Source of the DNA: CALBPI01 sp039821605 | GTDB taxonomy: Bacteria > Pseudomonadota > Gammaproteobacteria > Steroidobacterales > Woeseiaceae | Direction: 5' to 3' | NCBI GenBank assembly: GCA_039821605.1 | Contig: JBCBNV010000006.1 | Span: 186,001-250,000, forward strand | Length of the DNA stretch: 64,000 bases | Shown here: positions 43,529 to 52,843 of the stretch, in pieces | How positions within the stretch are numbered: position 1 is the first letter of the stretch | How the letters are laid out: each line of letters begins with the position of its first letter | Notes under the pieces: generated by a model | What the model was told of the DNA's origin: nothing | What the model saw: only the letters and a program-made list of their open reading frames with translations | Database searches by the model: none | Position numbers and translations under genes: made by a program

Positions 43529-43911
43529 TCGGTGTCGGGCGCGATGGCATGTGCCTGAAGCGCTTTGAGCGGCACCATCTCGAGCGCTGATTTCTCGGTG
43601 GCCTCGAGATCGACGGGCGGTGCGCACCCCGCCTGATACGCCTCGAGCCAGCGGCCCGCGCACAGGCACCAGCGATCTCCGGCGCTCAGGCCCGGGAAAT
43701 CGAATTGCGGCATCGGCGTCACGAGGTCGTTGCCGCGTGAGCGGCTGAACTCGAGAAATGCATCGGTGACCACGGCGCAAACGACGTGGCGCCCCACATC
43801 CTGCGGCCCCGTGCGGCAGAACCCGTCACGCCAGTAGCCCGTGCGCGTGATGTCGCAGCAGGGCGCAAGCGGGTCTCCGAGGACGTTTCTGGCTACGGTG
43901 CTGTCGTTCAC
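43525..43911 (-). CDS. DUF2237 family protein
   Basis: Unknown function. The 128-residue protein matches the family: NVLGDPLAPCC, TGYWRDGFCRTGPQDVGRHVVCAVVTDAFLEFS, and GDRWCLCAGRWLEAYQAG. Six Cys residues are present, several conserved in the family. Stop overlaps that of the DctP gene by 4 bp (convergent), and its start overlaps alkB (ATGA). Confidence 0.85.
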   Translation of the reverse strand: MNDSTVARNVLGDPLAPCCDITRTGYWRDGFCRTGPQDVGRHVVCAVVTDAFLEFSRSRGNDLVTPMPQFDFPGLSAGDRWCLCAGRWLEAYQAGCAPPVDLEATEKSALEMVPLKALQAHAIAPDTD

Positions 43912-44537
43912 GCGGCGCGAAAGGTCAGGCTGATGCGGTGCGGGACGCGGCCCGCGGGGTCAGGTGCGATGCGGTCGACGGCGTGGAAGTGGCGACGCGA
44001 CACACCGCCCATGACCAGCACGTCGCCGTCCACGAGCGGCAGCCGGCGCGGTCTGCCGCCGCGCGTCGCGCCATGCACGAGAAACGTTGCGGGCAAACCC
44101 GATGAGACCGTCACCACGGGTTGGGAAAAGTCCCGCTCGTCGAGGTCCTGGTGCGACGACAGGCGCTGACCGGGCAGGTAGCGATTCACGAGGCACACGT
44201 TGGGCGTGTAATCCGGGCAACCAGCGAGCTCGGCTGCGTGCTTGGCCAGCGTCGACCAACGCTCGGGCATCGGTGGCCAGCGTTCGCCCGACTCGGGGTC
44301 GGTGTCCTGGTAACGATAGCCGCGCCGGTCCGACACCCAACCCAGCGCGCCGCAATTGGTCATGGACACGGCAATGGTCTTGCCCCCAGGGGTTTGCTGC
44401 TGTCGAAACGGCGCCGTGGCTGTGATGTCGGGCAGCGCTTCAAGAAGCGCCGTCGTGTCTGCGAACCCGGGCAACAGCACGAGGCCATCGCCCAGGGGCT
44501 CGATTTCGCGGCGCTGGCTGGCAAACAGGTCCTGCAT
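43908..44537 (-). CDS. alkB: alpha-ketoglutarate-dependent DNA dioxygenase AlkB
   Basis: Fe(II)/2-oxoglutarate enzyme repairing 1-methyladenine and 3-methylcytosine. The 209-residue protein has the iron triad HQD (in SSHQDLDE) and a distal His (RRHFHAVDR), the 2-oxoglutarate Arg in HRISLTFR, and the substrate-lid PDYTPNVCLVNRYLPG. ATG 44537; 17 additional in-frame codons upstream lack similarity. Overlaps DUF2237 by 4 nt. Confidence 0.92.
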   Translation of the reverse strand: MQDLFASQRREIEPLGDGLVLLPGFADTTALLEALPDITATAPFRQQQTPGGKTIAVSMTNCGALGWVSDRRGYRYQDTDPESGERWPPMPERWSTLAKHAAELAGCPDYTPNVCLVNRYLPGQRLSSHQDLDERDFSQPVVTVSSGLPATFLVHGATRGGRPRRLPLVDGDVLVMGGVSRRHFHAVDRIAPDPAGRVPHRISLTFRAA

Positions 44538-44653
44538 GGCCTCGAGTCTACGGCAATCGCCGATGTGCACGGACGAGAAACAGCGCACGCGATACCCCCA
44601 CAGCCTTTGCTAAGCTCCGGTTTCCCCCGGGGCTGCGTGCCCCGCCGCACGGA

Positions 44654-46834
44654 ATGGAGCCCACTTTGCGAGCCCTACGCCTTATTGCGGCCTTCGTGGC
44701 CTGCCTTGTCTTTCTGAGTTCAGCCGTCCGCGCGGACGATTTGCCATTGTCCGAGCCCTGGTTGCAACCCACTTTGCCGGCGGGAACGCTCGCCTATTTC
44801 CGGGTGCCGCACCCGACGGGTCTTGTCAGCCTGCCTAAGGGCAATGCGCTCGACGCCGCATTGCGCGACCCGCGCCACCTCGACCAGCTCAAACGCATCG
44901 AACGCGGCTTCATCGAAAACGTGTTCGGCAGCGACGGATTTGACCTGCCGTTTGTGCGCGGCCTGTTGCAGCACACGCGCTCACCCGTCGAAGTGGCGGT
45001 CCTGGGTGCCCCGCGGCCGCTGGGCCTGGTCGCCCTCACGACTGACCTTGAAGACGAGCCGGCGCTGGCCACCTGGTTCGAGAGCTTCGGTGAGGCCGGC
45101 ACGCCGCTGGCACTGGGCGCGCCGCTCGATGCCGACGGTCGCGCACCGTTACTTGGGTTGCCTGTCTCAAGCTGGGTTGAGTTTGATGCCGCGACGGGCC
45201 GCGTGCTTGTGGTCGCAGGCCAGGTTGTCGACGAACAGATCATGGCGGGCATTGCAGGCAGGCTGACGGCAGACAATGAACGCCTGCCCGCCATGGCGGG
45301 TCGCCTCGACGACTCGGGATTCGGTGTCCTGTTCTGGATCAACGCCGAGGACGCGCTGCCCATGGCGCAGATGATGCTGCCCGCCGAGCAGTACGCCGCC
45401 ATGGCCGAGGCCGGTCTCGATGACGCACGCGCCGTGGCCGTGGGCATGGGCGTGGCCGACGGCCGTGCACGTCTGGGTATCGTCGCCGACCTCGGCGCGC
45501 GCGAAGACTCGCCGCTGCCGGTGTTCAGCAATGACCTCGGTGCCACGACCGTCGGTGTACCGGGCGCAGTGATTTTTGCGTCGATCCCGGGCCCCGAGCA
45601 GCTCGACACGATCGTCGAGTACTTCGAGGCGCAGTCGGCGACGGAACCTGATGACGACTGGGCGTCGACGAAAGCCGCGCTGCGCGAGGAGATCGGTTTT
45701 GACACTGACCTGTTGCTGGGTGCGCTGGGCCCCGACCTGGCCGTGATCTTCGACGACGTGGGTGACTACGTGGCCATGCGCATTCGCGATCGCAAGAAGT
45801 TTGATGCGCTCATCAAGGCGATCGACGACGTCGACAGCGTGAGCATCGACCGCGTGCGGCGCGGGCGCGCCACGCTCTACCACATCATTTCGGAAGACTC
45901 GCTGGAAGTCGAAGAGGAGATGGGAGAGGACTCCGCCCTGCCGTTGTCGGTCGTGCACATCATGCAGCGCATGCGCGACCACTACTATTTCGTCATCGAG
46001 GGCGACTACGCCTACTTCTCCGATATCCCGCAGCCGCTTATCGACCGCACGGCGGAGCGCAGCAAGCTATCCATGGGACAGTGGCTCGAAGAGACGCAGC
46101 GCGTGTCCCTGGAGTCGGCCGCATTCGCCATGACGGGCAGCTCGGCCAAGCTGCCGCGCCGTCTCTACTACGGCTACCTCGGGATCATGCAGGTCATGGC
46201 CGACATTGCGGGCGTGGAATTCGATGCCCTGTCGCTGCCGACGGCGCGAGAACTCGGCCTGCCCGGCGAGAGCCCGCTGGCAATCACCCTCAGCGTCGGC
46301 GAGCCCTACGTGGCGTTCGAGATCACGACCGAGTCGAGCTTGTTCGACTCGCTGCTGGGCGGTGGCGCAGCGCAAAATGCGGCACTCATCGGTATCGCAG
46401 CGGCCATCGCCATTCCCGCCTACCAGGACTACACGATTCGTGCGCAGATCTCCGAGGGTCTCGCGTTGTCGGCGCAGTCCAAGGCGTTCATCGCCCAGAC
46501 TTACTACGAGACAGGCGCCTTCCCCAACGCCGCACAGGCGCTCGAGGTGCCGCGTCCGACGGGTCGCTACGTTGATGAGATCGTGGTGTTCGGTGACACG
46601 GGGCTCATCCGAGTGCGCTACGGCACGGAAGAAGCCAACGACGCCATCAACGGCGACTACCTCTACATTCAGCCCATCATCGGCGACGACGGCGGCATCG
46701 TGGACTGGGAGTGCAGCAGCTGGCTTGAAGACAAGTACCTGCCGTCAGCGTGCCAGGGCATTGAGCCGCCCGACATCGCCGGTGAAACCAACACGGGTTT
46801 GCGTCCGACCCCGGAGCATGTGGCGCAGCACTAG
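44654..46834 (+). CDS. periplasmic protein with C-terminal type IVa-pilin-like domain
   Basis: A 726-residue fusion. Residues 1-27 are a signal peptide. Residues 30-565 form a DUF3352-like region (PAGTLAYFRVP start, VLFWINAEDAL, DLAVIFDDVGDYVAMRIRDRKKF). Residues 572-702 are a type IVa-pilin-like domain: the second half of the pilin helix (ALIGIAAAIAIPAYQDYTIRAQ, written here in part; A577 corresponds to pilin A11 and P588 to P22), then a pilin body and a D-loop with Cys687 and Cys700 in WECSSWLEDKYLPSACQG. Position 5, Glu in pilins, is Gly571, and no prepilin peptidase site is present. TTG 44666 with GGAG 6 nt upstream is an alternative start. Overlaps the next gene by 17 nt. Confidence 0.8.
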   Translation: MEPTLRALRLIAAFVACLVFLSSAVRADDLPLSEPWLQPTLPAGTLAYFRVPHPTGLVSLPKGNALDAALRDPRHLDQLKRIERGFIENVFGSDGFDLPFVRGLLQHTRSPVEVAVLGAPRPLGLVALTTDLEDEPALATWFESFGEAGTPLALGAPLDADGRAPLLGLPVSSWVEFDAATGRVLVVAGQVVDEQIMAGIAGRLTADNERLPAMAGRLDDSGFGVLFWINAEDALPMAQMMLPAEQYAAMAEAGLDDARAVAVGMGVADGRARLGIVADLGAREDSPLPVFSNDLGATTVGVPGAVIFASIPGPEQLDTIVEYFEAQSATEPDDDWASTKAALREEIGFDTDLLLGALGPDLAVIFDDVGDYVAMRIRDRKKFDALIKAIDDVDSVSIDRVRRGRATLYHIISEDSLEVEEEMGEDSALPLSVVHIMQRMRDHYYFVIEGDYAYFSDIPQPLIDRTAERSKLSMGQWLEETQRVSLESAAFAMTGSSAKLPRRLYYGYLGIMQVMADIAGVEFDALSLPTARELGLPGESPLAITLSVGEPYVAFEITTESSLFDSLLGGGAAQNAALIGIAAAIAIPAYQDYTIRAQISEGLALSAQSKAFIAQTYYETGAFPNAAQALEVPRPTGRYVDEIVVFGDTGLIRVRYGTEEANDAINGDYLYIQPIIGDDGGIVDWECSSWLEDKYLPSACQGIEPPDIAGETNTGLRPTPEHVAQH

Positions 46835-47942
46835 CGCGACAGGTCAGACACTGCGCGCCAGCGTCGCTGTTGCTGCGCTGGCAATGGCAGGCTGCACGGG
46901 ACTCGTCGCCGACCGGATCGTCGAGGCGCCGAATCGACGGGGCGCAGCCGTTGATTCGGAGACGGTCGACGCGTTTCGCGAAGGGCTGAAAGGCCGGCAA
47001 GAAACGCTCGTTACGCCCGACGGCACACTGGCCTTGCTGCATGTCCCACGGCGTGCCTTCGAGGTCACCCTGCGGACCTCGCTCGGTGAACAGTTGGCGG
47101 ATGGCGGCTTCGAAGGACAGTTTGCCTGGAGCTTCGAGGCGACCAATGAACGGGAGCCAGCTCCCGAGCCGCTGGGCACTGTCGTCGTGCTACACGGCTT
47201 CGAGATGAGTAAGGAAGTCATGGGCGCTTTCGCGGCGCTCATGGCCGACGCGGGATTCGAGGTCGTGCTGGTCGACCTCCCCGGGCACGGCGAGTCTGAT
47301 GGTGACTACCTGACCTACGGCATCCGCGAGGCTGCAGCCATCAACGCGCTGCGTCGCGAGCTGGAGTTGCGGTCGGTACCCCGGCCACTCATCGGTTTCG
47401 GCGTCTCGCTGGGTGGTAGCGTGGCCCTGCGCGCGGCAGCGACCGAGCTCGGTTGGGACGCCATCGTCGCGTTACAGCCCTTCGAAGATCCCGCGGCACT
47501 GATCCCGAATTTCCGTGCCATGGCACCGGCGTGGCTGCGATTCCTGGTGTCCGGGCGCCGGCTTGATAAAGCGGTGTCGATCGCGGAGCAACGCGCAGGT
47601 TTTGATTTCGACGACGCGCGACTCGCGCCGCTGCTCGCGGGCTACACCGTGCCGACGCTTATTGTGCATGGCCGCGAGGACAGCCTGGTTCCTGTGTCGC
47701 AGAGCGAGAAGCTTGCTGCTGCTGCGCCTGGCACTGTCGAACTCGTGATCGACGAGGACGGCGATCATTTCCTTACGCCGTTGATGTTGTGGCGGCGTTG
47801 CCCCAACGTGATGGGCTGGCTTGGCGATCAGTTCAATCTGCCGCGTCCGGACGCGGCCTGCGAACGAATTGTTTACGAAGACCCCCACGGCATGTGGGAC
47901 GCCTACCGCGAGGGGCAGGCCAAGCCTTTAGACGACGAATAG
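46818..47942 (+). CDS. alpha/beta hydrolase lipoprotein
   Basis: A 374-residue lipoprotein (LAMAGC, Cys24) with an alpha/beta hydrolase domain: VVVLHGFEMSK (oxyanion loop), VDLPGHGESDG, nucleophile GVSLGGS, IVHGREDSLVPV (Asp) and DGDHFL (His). Substrate unknown; likely an envelope esterase or lipase-like enzyme. ATG 46818 starts the lipoprotein signal and overlaps the pilin-fusion gene by 17 nt; the apparent extension of the frame back to 46206 is that gene read in another frame. The next gene starts 3 bp after its stop. Confidence 0.85.
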   Translation: MWRSTSATGQTLRASVAVAALAMAGCTGLVADRIVEAPNRRGAAVDSETVDAFREGLKGRQETLVTPDGTLALLHVPRRAFEVTLRTSLGEQLADGGFEGQFAWSFEATNEREPAPEPLGTVVVLHGFEMSKEVMGAFAALMADAGFEVVLVDLPGHGESDGDYLTYGIREAAAINALRRELELRSVPRPLIGFGVSLGGSVALRAAATELGWDAIVALQPFEDPAALIPNFRAMAPAWLRFLVSGRRLDKAVSIAEQRAGFDFDDARLAPLLAGYTVPTLIVHGREDSLVPVSQSEKLAAAAPGTVELVIDEDGDHFLTPLMLWRRCPNVMGWLGDQFNLPRPDAACERIVYEDPHGMWDAYREGQAKPLDDE

Positions 47943-47945
47943 ACC

Positions 47946-48494
47946 ATGTGGAAGCGCAAACTCTCCAAAATCGTGCACACGCTGTCCGCCTTCGCCTACG
48001 CGGGCGGCATTGCGGCTTACCTGTTCGTGCTTGCGGCCGCGCCCGAGCCCACGGACATCTCGCAGATCCTGACGCTGCGCACGAGCATCGACTTGCTCGT
48101 CTCCTGGCTCATCGTGCCCGGCATGCTCGTGGTGCTCATCTCGGGCCTCGTCTCGATGATGGTGCACACGCCGTTCATGGAGCAGGGCTGGGCGTTACTC
48201 AAGGCCGTGTCGGGCGTGCTCGTATTCGAGGCCACGCTGGCCAGCATTGACGCACCCGCGCGTCGCGCCAAAGAGGCTGCAGAGCGTGCCGCGGCCGGCG
48301 AGTTCGACTTGTCCGAGCTGTCGGGCATGATGCACGACGAGTGGATGGCACTCGTGATCCTGCTGGGCCTTGCGGTGGTCAACGTCATTCTCGGAATCTG
48401 GCGGCCGCGACCCACGCGACGCAAGCGCTACGTTCAACCCGGTGAGTCCTGGTTCAAGCCCGTCGAGGACGAGCAGGAATCCTCTAAGGTCTGA
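47946..48494 (+). CDS. DUF2269-like integral membrane protein
   Basis: A 182-residue protein with four hydrophobic segments (about 10-30, 45-72, 78-93, 122-140), a charged Ala/Glu/Lys loop between the third and fourth, and a basic tail. The overall pattern and the KIVHTLSAFAYAGGIAAYLF opening are like the DUF2269 family of unknown function. Same direction as the hydrolase, 3-bp gap. Its end overlaps the end of the opposite 997-residue gene by 11 bp. Confidence 0.72.
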   Translation: MWKRKLSKIVHTLSAFAYAGGIAAYLFVLAAAPEPTDISQILTLRTSIDLLVSWLIVPGMLVVLISGLVSMMVHTPFMEQGWALLKAVSGVLVFEATLASIDAPARRAKEAAERAAAGEFDLSELSGMMHDEWMALVILLGLAVVNVILGIWRPRPTRRKRYVQPGESWFKPVEDEQESSKV

Positions 48495-51477
48495 ACGCGG
48501 TCTCGCCGAGCACCTCGCTGAGCACGGCCAGCAGGTAGTCGGCGTCAGCGCGATCGAACGCCAGCGGCGGGCGAATCTTGAGCACGTTATGGTCGGGTCC
48601 GTCACGCCCGATGAGCACGCGTCGCTGGCGCAGCCGTTCCACGATCCATCCGGCGACACTGGCCAGGGGTTTCCGTGCCGCGTCGGCAATCTCTACACCG
48701 ATGAACAGACCCATACCGCGCACATCGGCGAGCACCGGATGATCGGCCGCGAGTGCGCGGAGGCCCTCAAGCAGGTAGCCGCCGACGTCGGCCGCGTGCG
48801 CCGCGAGACCCTCGTCGTCGATGATGCGCAGCACCTCGTGCCCGGCCGCACAGGCCACACTCGAACCGCCGAACGTCGCAAAGAACTCCATGCCTGTGTC
48901 GAAGGCCTGCGCGATGGCGCGCGTCGTGACCACGGCCGCGAGTGGGTAGCCATTGCCCAGCGGTTTACCCAGCACCACGATGTCGGGCACGACCTCCTGC
49001 TGCTCGAAGCCCCAGAAGTGCGTACCGAGTCGGCCGAGACCCGTCTGCACTTCGTCGGCGATGCAGACACCGCCCGAGGCGCGCACGGCCGCATAGATGC
49101 CACGTAGCCATCCCGGTGGCGGCACGAGTTGGCCGCCCACGCTCGGAAAAGTCTCCGCGATGAAGCAGGCGGGCTGGCGATCGCGCACGGACAGTGCCGT
49201 GACGATGTCTGTGACCGCGTCCGCGAAGTGGGCACCGGAAGCCGCGGCATTGGGATCGCAGCCGGCACGGAACGCATCAGGGTTGGGTGCGACGTGCACC
49301 CAGTCGGGTGCGCCTTCGCCACCCGGCCCCGAGAACTTGTAGTCGGAGATGTCGATCGTCGCGACCGTGTGGCCATGATAGCCGGCTGCGAGCACGATCG
49401 TGTCGCGCTGGCCTGTAGCCGTGCGCGCGAGACGCAGCGCGAGCTCATTGGCTTCGCTGCCCGAACTGAGCAGGAACACGGTGTCGAGCCGGTCGGGTAG
49501 CCGTTCGGCGAGCGCCGCCGCGTAGTCGGCGTGCACGCGTTGCAGGTAGCGCGTGTTGGTGTTGACGAAGCGCATCTGCGCGTCAACGGCCGCGCGGAGG
49601 CACGGGTGTGCATGTCCGACATGTGGCACGTTGTTGTAGGCGTCGAGGTAGGTGCGTCCCTGCGAATCAAACAGTAGGCTGCGCCAGCCGCGTGCGATGT
49701 CCAGGGGCTCGCGGTAGCTTGTGCGCAGGCTGGGCGGTGCGTGCGCCATTCGACGCCCGGCGAGCGCGGCAAGGTCATCGCGCGGTGCCGTCGCATGCCC
49801 AGGCGCCAGCCCCAGCAGTGGCGCCGGGTCCGGGAACAGCGCGCACCAGTCGTCGCGCTGATCGGGATCAACGACGCCGAGCCAGTCGGCACCCGGCGCA
49901 TCCGTGACGCCAAGCTGCAGGTGCACATGCGGTGGCCAGCCACCGTTCTCGTCGGCCCCACCCAATGCGGCGAAGGCCTGACCCGCGGCGATGGATTGCC
50001 CCTCCGAAAGCGCACGCACGCTGTCGTGAGCGAGGTGTCCATACAACGTAAAGAACGGCGTGCCATCCGGGGTTTCGTGCCGCAGTACGACGAGCCCGCC
50101 GTAGTCGTAGTCGGCGTCGCGCACATCGGCCGTGTGCACGGTGGCGGCCAACGGTGCATGCACGGGCGTACCGGCGGGCAGGAACACATCGATGGCGATG
50201 TGTATCGTGCGGCGATCCGTGGCGCCGTGCGTGCCCGCGAGATAGAACGGTGCGCCGTACACAAGCCGCGGCTCGTCGTAGCGGCCGAGCACGGCGCGCG
50301 TGCCGCCCTCATCGAGGGCCACGACGGCCCGCTCAATATCCGCCATGTCGGGCCGCACCGGGTTGTCGCAGGCGTGCGCGCCTGTAATCGACAGGTCCAG
50401 TATGGGCGCATCGGCGAGCGGCGCAGCAAACACGGGTGCGACCACACACTCATCGCTCGCCAGCCATCGCGACAGCGCGACGTCAGGCGTCTCGAGCCCC
50501 GCGGCGCGCAGCAGGGTCGTCTCCACGAGCCTGCCGTCGGCGTGTGCGTGGGCGCAAAAGAAGTCGTTGATGGGTCGCTGCGAAACCTGCAGGTAGGGGT
50601 CGTCCCGGCCTAAGCCCTCAGAGCGCCAGGCGATCAGCGCGCTCTGCGCGAGTCGTGTGCGCAGGAGCGGCCAGACCAGGGCCACCTCAGTTGCCGATAA
50701 CGCACGTTGCGCGGCGTAGCCCGCGACGAGCGCGCGCAACAGATCGAGCGGGCGCGACTGCCCCAACACGAGGTAAGCGCCCGCGATGGCCAGGTCGCAG
50801 ATCACGGGCGCGGCCAGCATGTCGCCGAAATCGATGAAGCCCGACAGCTCGGGCTCGCCCAGCGGCGCGCAGGTCGCCAGCAGGTTGTAGTCGTTGAGGT
50901 CGTTGTGAATCGCTTGCGTGGGGAGTGCTTGGAGTGCAGCAATCGCATTTGGGGCTTCTACGCGCAAGATCTGATCCAGCGCGGCGGCGTGCGGATGATC
51001 GGCCAGGGTCTCGGGTCCGTCATACAGATCGGCCGCCGCGCGCAGGTCCCATTCGTGCGTTTGCGGCAGGGCGCCGTGCTCGAAGTCTGCGAGTGCGCCA
51101 TGCAATTCCGCGATGGCCGCACCCAGCGCATGCGCCATCGCGACGGTACGCGGCCGCACGGCTGCCAGCACCGCTCCTGGCAAGCGCGAGACGGCCCAGG
51201 CGACGCGGTCATTGCCATCGGCATCGATGACGACGACCCAGCGCGCCGCGTTGCGTGTCGGCACCACCACGGGCACGGGCAGCTCGCGTTCGGCGAGGTG
51301 TTCCAGGCAGGCAACCTGCAGGGCGACGTGAGCCTCGTCGCCGCCAGCGCGCATGACCTTGTACACGGTGTCGCCCGCGACGAGGTTGCGGTCGTGCTCG
51401 CCGTCGAGCGCTCGCAGTGGACCGTCGAGGTCCCAGTGCGCTGTAAGCAGAGCGCCGAAGTCCGTCCTAGCCACCAT
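48484..51477 (-). CDS. trifunctional fusion: APH-like kinase, M23 peptidase-like domain, class III PLP enzyme
   Basis: A 997-residue cytoplasmic protein (no signal peptide). Residues 1-330 are an aminoglycoside/choline-kinase fold (catalytic HNDLNDYN at 191-198, DFGD at 216-219). Residues 400-550 hold an M23/LytM domain with all zinc residues kept: H426-x3-D430, YGHL at 479-482, and H517-x-H519. Residues 575-997 are a class III aminotransferase fold with the PLP lysine in VVLGKPLGNGYPLAAVV (about 836). Related kinase/PLP fusions act as hydroxylysine kinase plus phospho-lyase, or on phosphoethanolamine; here the substrate is inferred only. Follows dctM with an 11-nt overlap. Confidence 0.85.
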   Translation of the reverse strand: MVARTDFGALLTAHWDLDGPLRALDGEHDRNLVAGDTVYKVMRAGGDEAHVALQVACLEHLAERELPVPVVVPTRNAARWVVVIDADGNDRVAWAVSRLPGAVLAAVRPRTVAMAHALGAAIAELHGALADFEHGALPQTHEWDLRAAADLYDGPETLADHPHAAALDQILRVEAPNAIAALQALPTQAIHNDLNDYNLLATCAPLGEPELSGFIDFGDMLAAPVICDLAIAGAYLVLGQSRPLDLLRALVAGYAAQRALSATEVALVWPLLRTRLAQSALIAWRSEGLGRDDPYLQVSQRPINDFFCAHAHADGRLVETTLLRAAGLETPDVALSRWLASDECVVAPVFAAPLADAPILDLSITGAHACDNPVRPDMADIERAVVALDEGGTRAVLGRYDEPRLVYGAPFYLAGTHGATDRRTIHIAIDVFLPAGTPVHAPLAATVHTADVRDADYDYGGLVVLRHETPDGTPFFTLYGHLAHDSVRALSEGQSIAAGQAFAALGGADENGGWPPHVHLQLGVTDAPGADWLGVVDPDQRDDWCALFPDPAPLLGLAPGHATAPRDDLAALAGRRMAHAPPSLRTSYREPLDIARGWRSLLFDSQGRTYLDAYNNVPHVGHAHPCLRAAVDAQMRFVNTNTRYLQRVHADYAAALAERLPDRLDTVFLLSSGSEANELALRLARTATGQRDTIVLAAGYHGHTVATIDISDYKFSGPGGEGAPDWVHVAPNPDAFRAGCDPNAAASGAHFADAVTDIVTALSVRDRQPACFIAETFPSVGGQLVPPPGWLRGIYAAVRASGGVCIADEVQTGLGRLGTHFWGFEQQEVVPDIVVLGKPLGNGYPLAAVVTTRAIAQAFDTGMEFFATFGGSSVACAAGHEVLRIIDDEGLAAHAADVGGYLLEGLRALAADHPVLADVRGMGLFIGVEIADAARKPLASVAGWIVERLRQRRVLIGRDGPDHNVLKIRPPLAFDRADADYLLAVLSEVLGETAFRP

Positions 51478-52843
51478 AGACCACGTCAGGCAGCCAGGTG
51501 GCGAGTTCGGGGAACACGGCCAGGATGGCGAGCATGAGCACCTGGATCACGATGAACGGAATGACGCCACGGTAAATTGCACTGGTCGGTACCGACTCAG
51601 GCGCTACGCCTCGCAGGTAGAACAGCGCGAACCCGAAGGGCGGTGTCAAGAACGAGGTCTGCAGGTTGATGGCGATCATGACACCGAGCCAGACGGGGTC
51701 AAAGCCCATGGCCAGCAACACGGGGCCGACGATGGGGACCACCACGAACGTGATCTCGATGAAGTCGAGCACGAAGCCCAGCAGGAACATGACGAGCATC
51801 ACGGCGACGAACGCGCCCACGGCCCCACCGGGCAGCGAGGTCAGCCCCGCGCGCACGACCTCGTCGCCGCCGTAGCCGCGAAATACAAGTGCGAAGATCG
51901 ACGCACCGATGAGAATAAGAAATACCATGCTCGTCACGCGCGTCGTCGACCGCATGATGTCGCGCAGCGTGTCGAGGCTGAGCTCACGCGCACCCGCCGC
52001 GAGCAACAGCGCGCCCGCGGCACCGACGCCCGCGGCTTCCGTGGGTGTCGCGATACCCGTGAGGATCGAACCTAAAACCGCGATGATGAGCGCGAGCGGC
52101 GCGAACAACGCTCGCAACAGCGTCACGAGTCGAACGGGTTCGGCCAACTCGGCCTCGGTCTTGCCCGGCATGCTGCCGGGCCTGAGCCAGGACAAGAGCA
52201 GGAGCCAGCCGAGATACAGACCCACGAGCGTGACGCCGGGCAGCAGCGCCCCCGCGAACAGGTCGCCAACGGAGACGGACTCGGGGTTGAAGTTGCCCTG
52301 CGACAACTGCGCCTGTTGGTACGCTGACGACAACACGTCGCCGAGCAGCACGAGCACGATCGACGGCGGGATGATCTGACCGAGCGTGCCCGAAGCGCAG
52401 ATGGTGCCCGTGGCCACGGCCGGGTCGTAGCCGCGCTTGAGCATCGTCGGCAGCGACAACAGTCCCATCGTAACGACGGTGGCACCGACGATGCCCGTGC
52501 TTGCGGCCAGCAACATGCCCACAAGCGTGACCGCGACGCCGAGCCCACCGCTCGAGCGGCCAAACAACGACGACAGCGCGCCCAGCAGGCTCTCGGCGAT
52601 GCGCGAGCGCTCCAGTGTGACGCCCATGAACACGAACAACGGCACGGCGATCAGCGTCTCGTTGGACATGATGCCGAACAGGCGGTTCGGGATGCTGCCA
52701 AGGTAGGAGGGATCGAAGCCGCCGAGCAGCGTACCGACGAAAGCGAACAGCAGTGCCGTGCCGCCCAGCGCAAACGCGACCGGAAATCCCGTCATGAGCA
52801 CCGCGATGGCGACCAGGAACAGCGCGATGGCAACCCAGGTCAC
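51467..52843 (-). CDS. dctM: TRAP transporter large permease subunit DctM
   Basis: Membrane ion-coupled permease of a tripartite ATP-independent periplasmic transporter. The 458-residue protein has about 12 hydrophobic segments and the family wording ASTGIVGATVVTMGLLSLPTMLKRGYDP, GTLGQIIPPSIVLVLLG, ATPTEAAGVGAAGALLL and INLQTSFLTPPFGFALFYLRGV. GTG 52843 overlaps the dctQ stop (GTGA); the long frame upstream is dctQ sequence in another frame. Its stop lies 11 nt inside the APH-M23-PLP gene, so the two are likely co-translated. Confidence 0.93.
   Translation of the reverse strand: MTWVAIALFLVAIAVLMTGFPVAFALGGTALLFAFVGTLLGGFDPSYLGSIPNRLFGIMSNETLIAVPLFVFMGVTLERSRIAESLLGALSSLFGRSSGGLGVAVTLVGMLLAASTGIVGATVVTMGLLSLPTMLKRGYDPAVATGTICASGTLGQIIPPSIVLVLLGDVLSSAYQQAQLSQGNFNPESVSVGDLFAGALLPGVTLVGLYLGWLLLLSWLRPGSMPGKTEAELAEPVRLVTLLRALFAPLALIIAVLGSILTGIATPTEAAGVGAAGALLLAAGARELSLDTLRDIMRSTTRVTSMVFLILIGASIFALVFRGYGGDEVVRAGLTSLPGGAVGAFVAVMLVMFLLGFVLDFIEITFVVVPIVGPVLLAMGFDPVWLGVMIAINLQTSFLTPPFGFALFYLRGVAPESVPTSAIYRGVIPFIVIQVLMLAILAVFPELATWLPDVVYGG

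Noticed and set aside
46206..46817. Upstream extension of the lipoprotein hydrolase frame
   Set aside because: It is the pilin-fusion gene in another frame; the hydrolase has its own lipoprotein signal at 46818.
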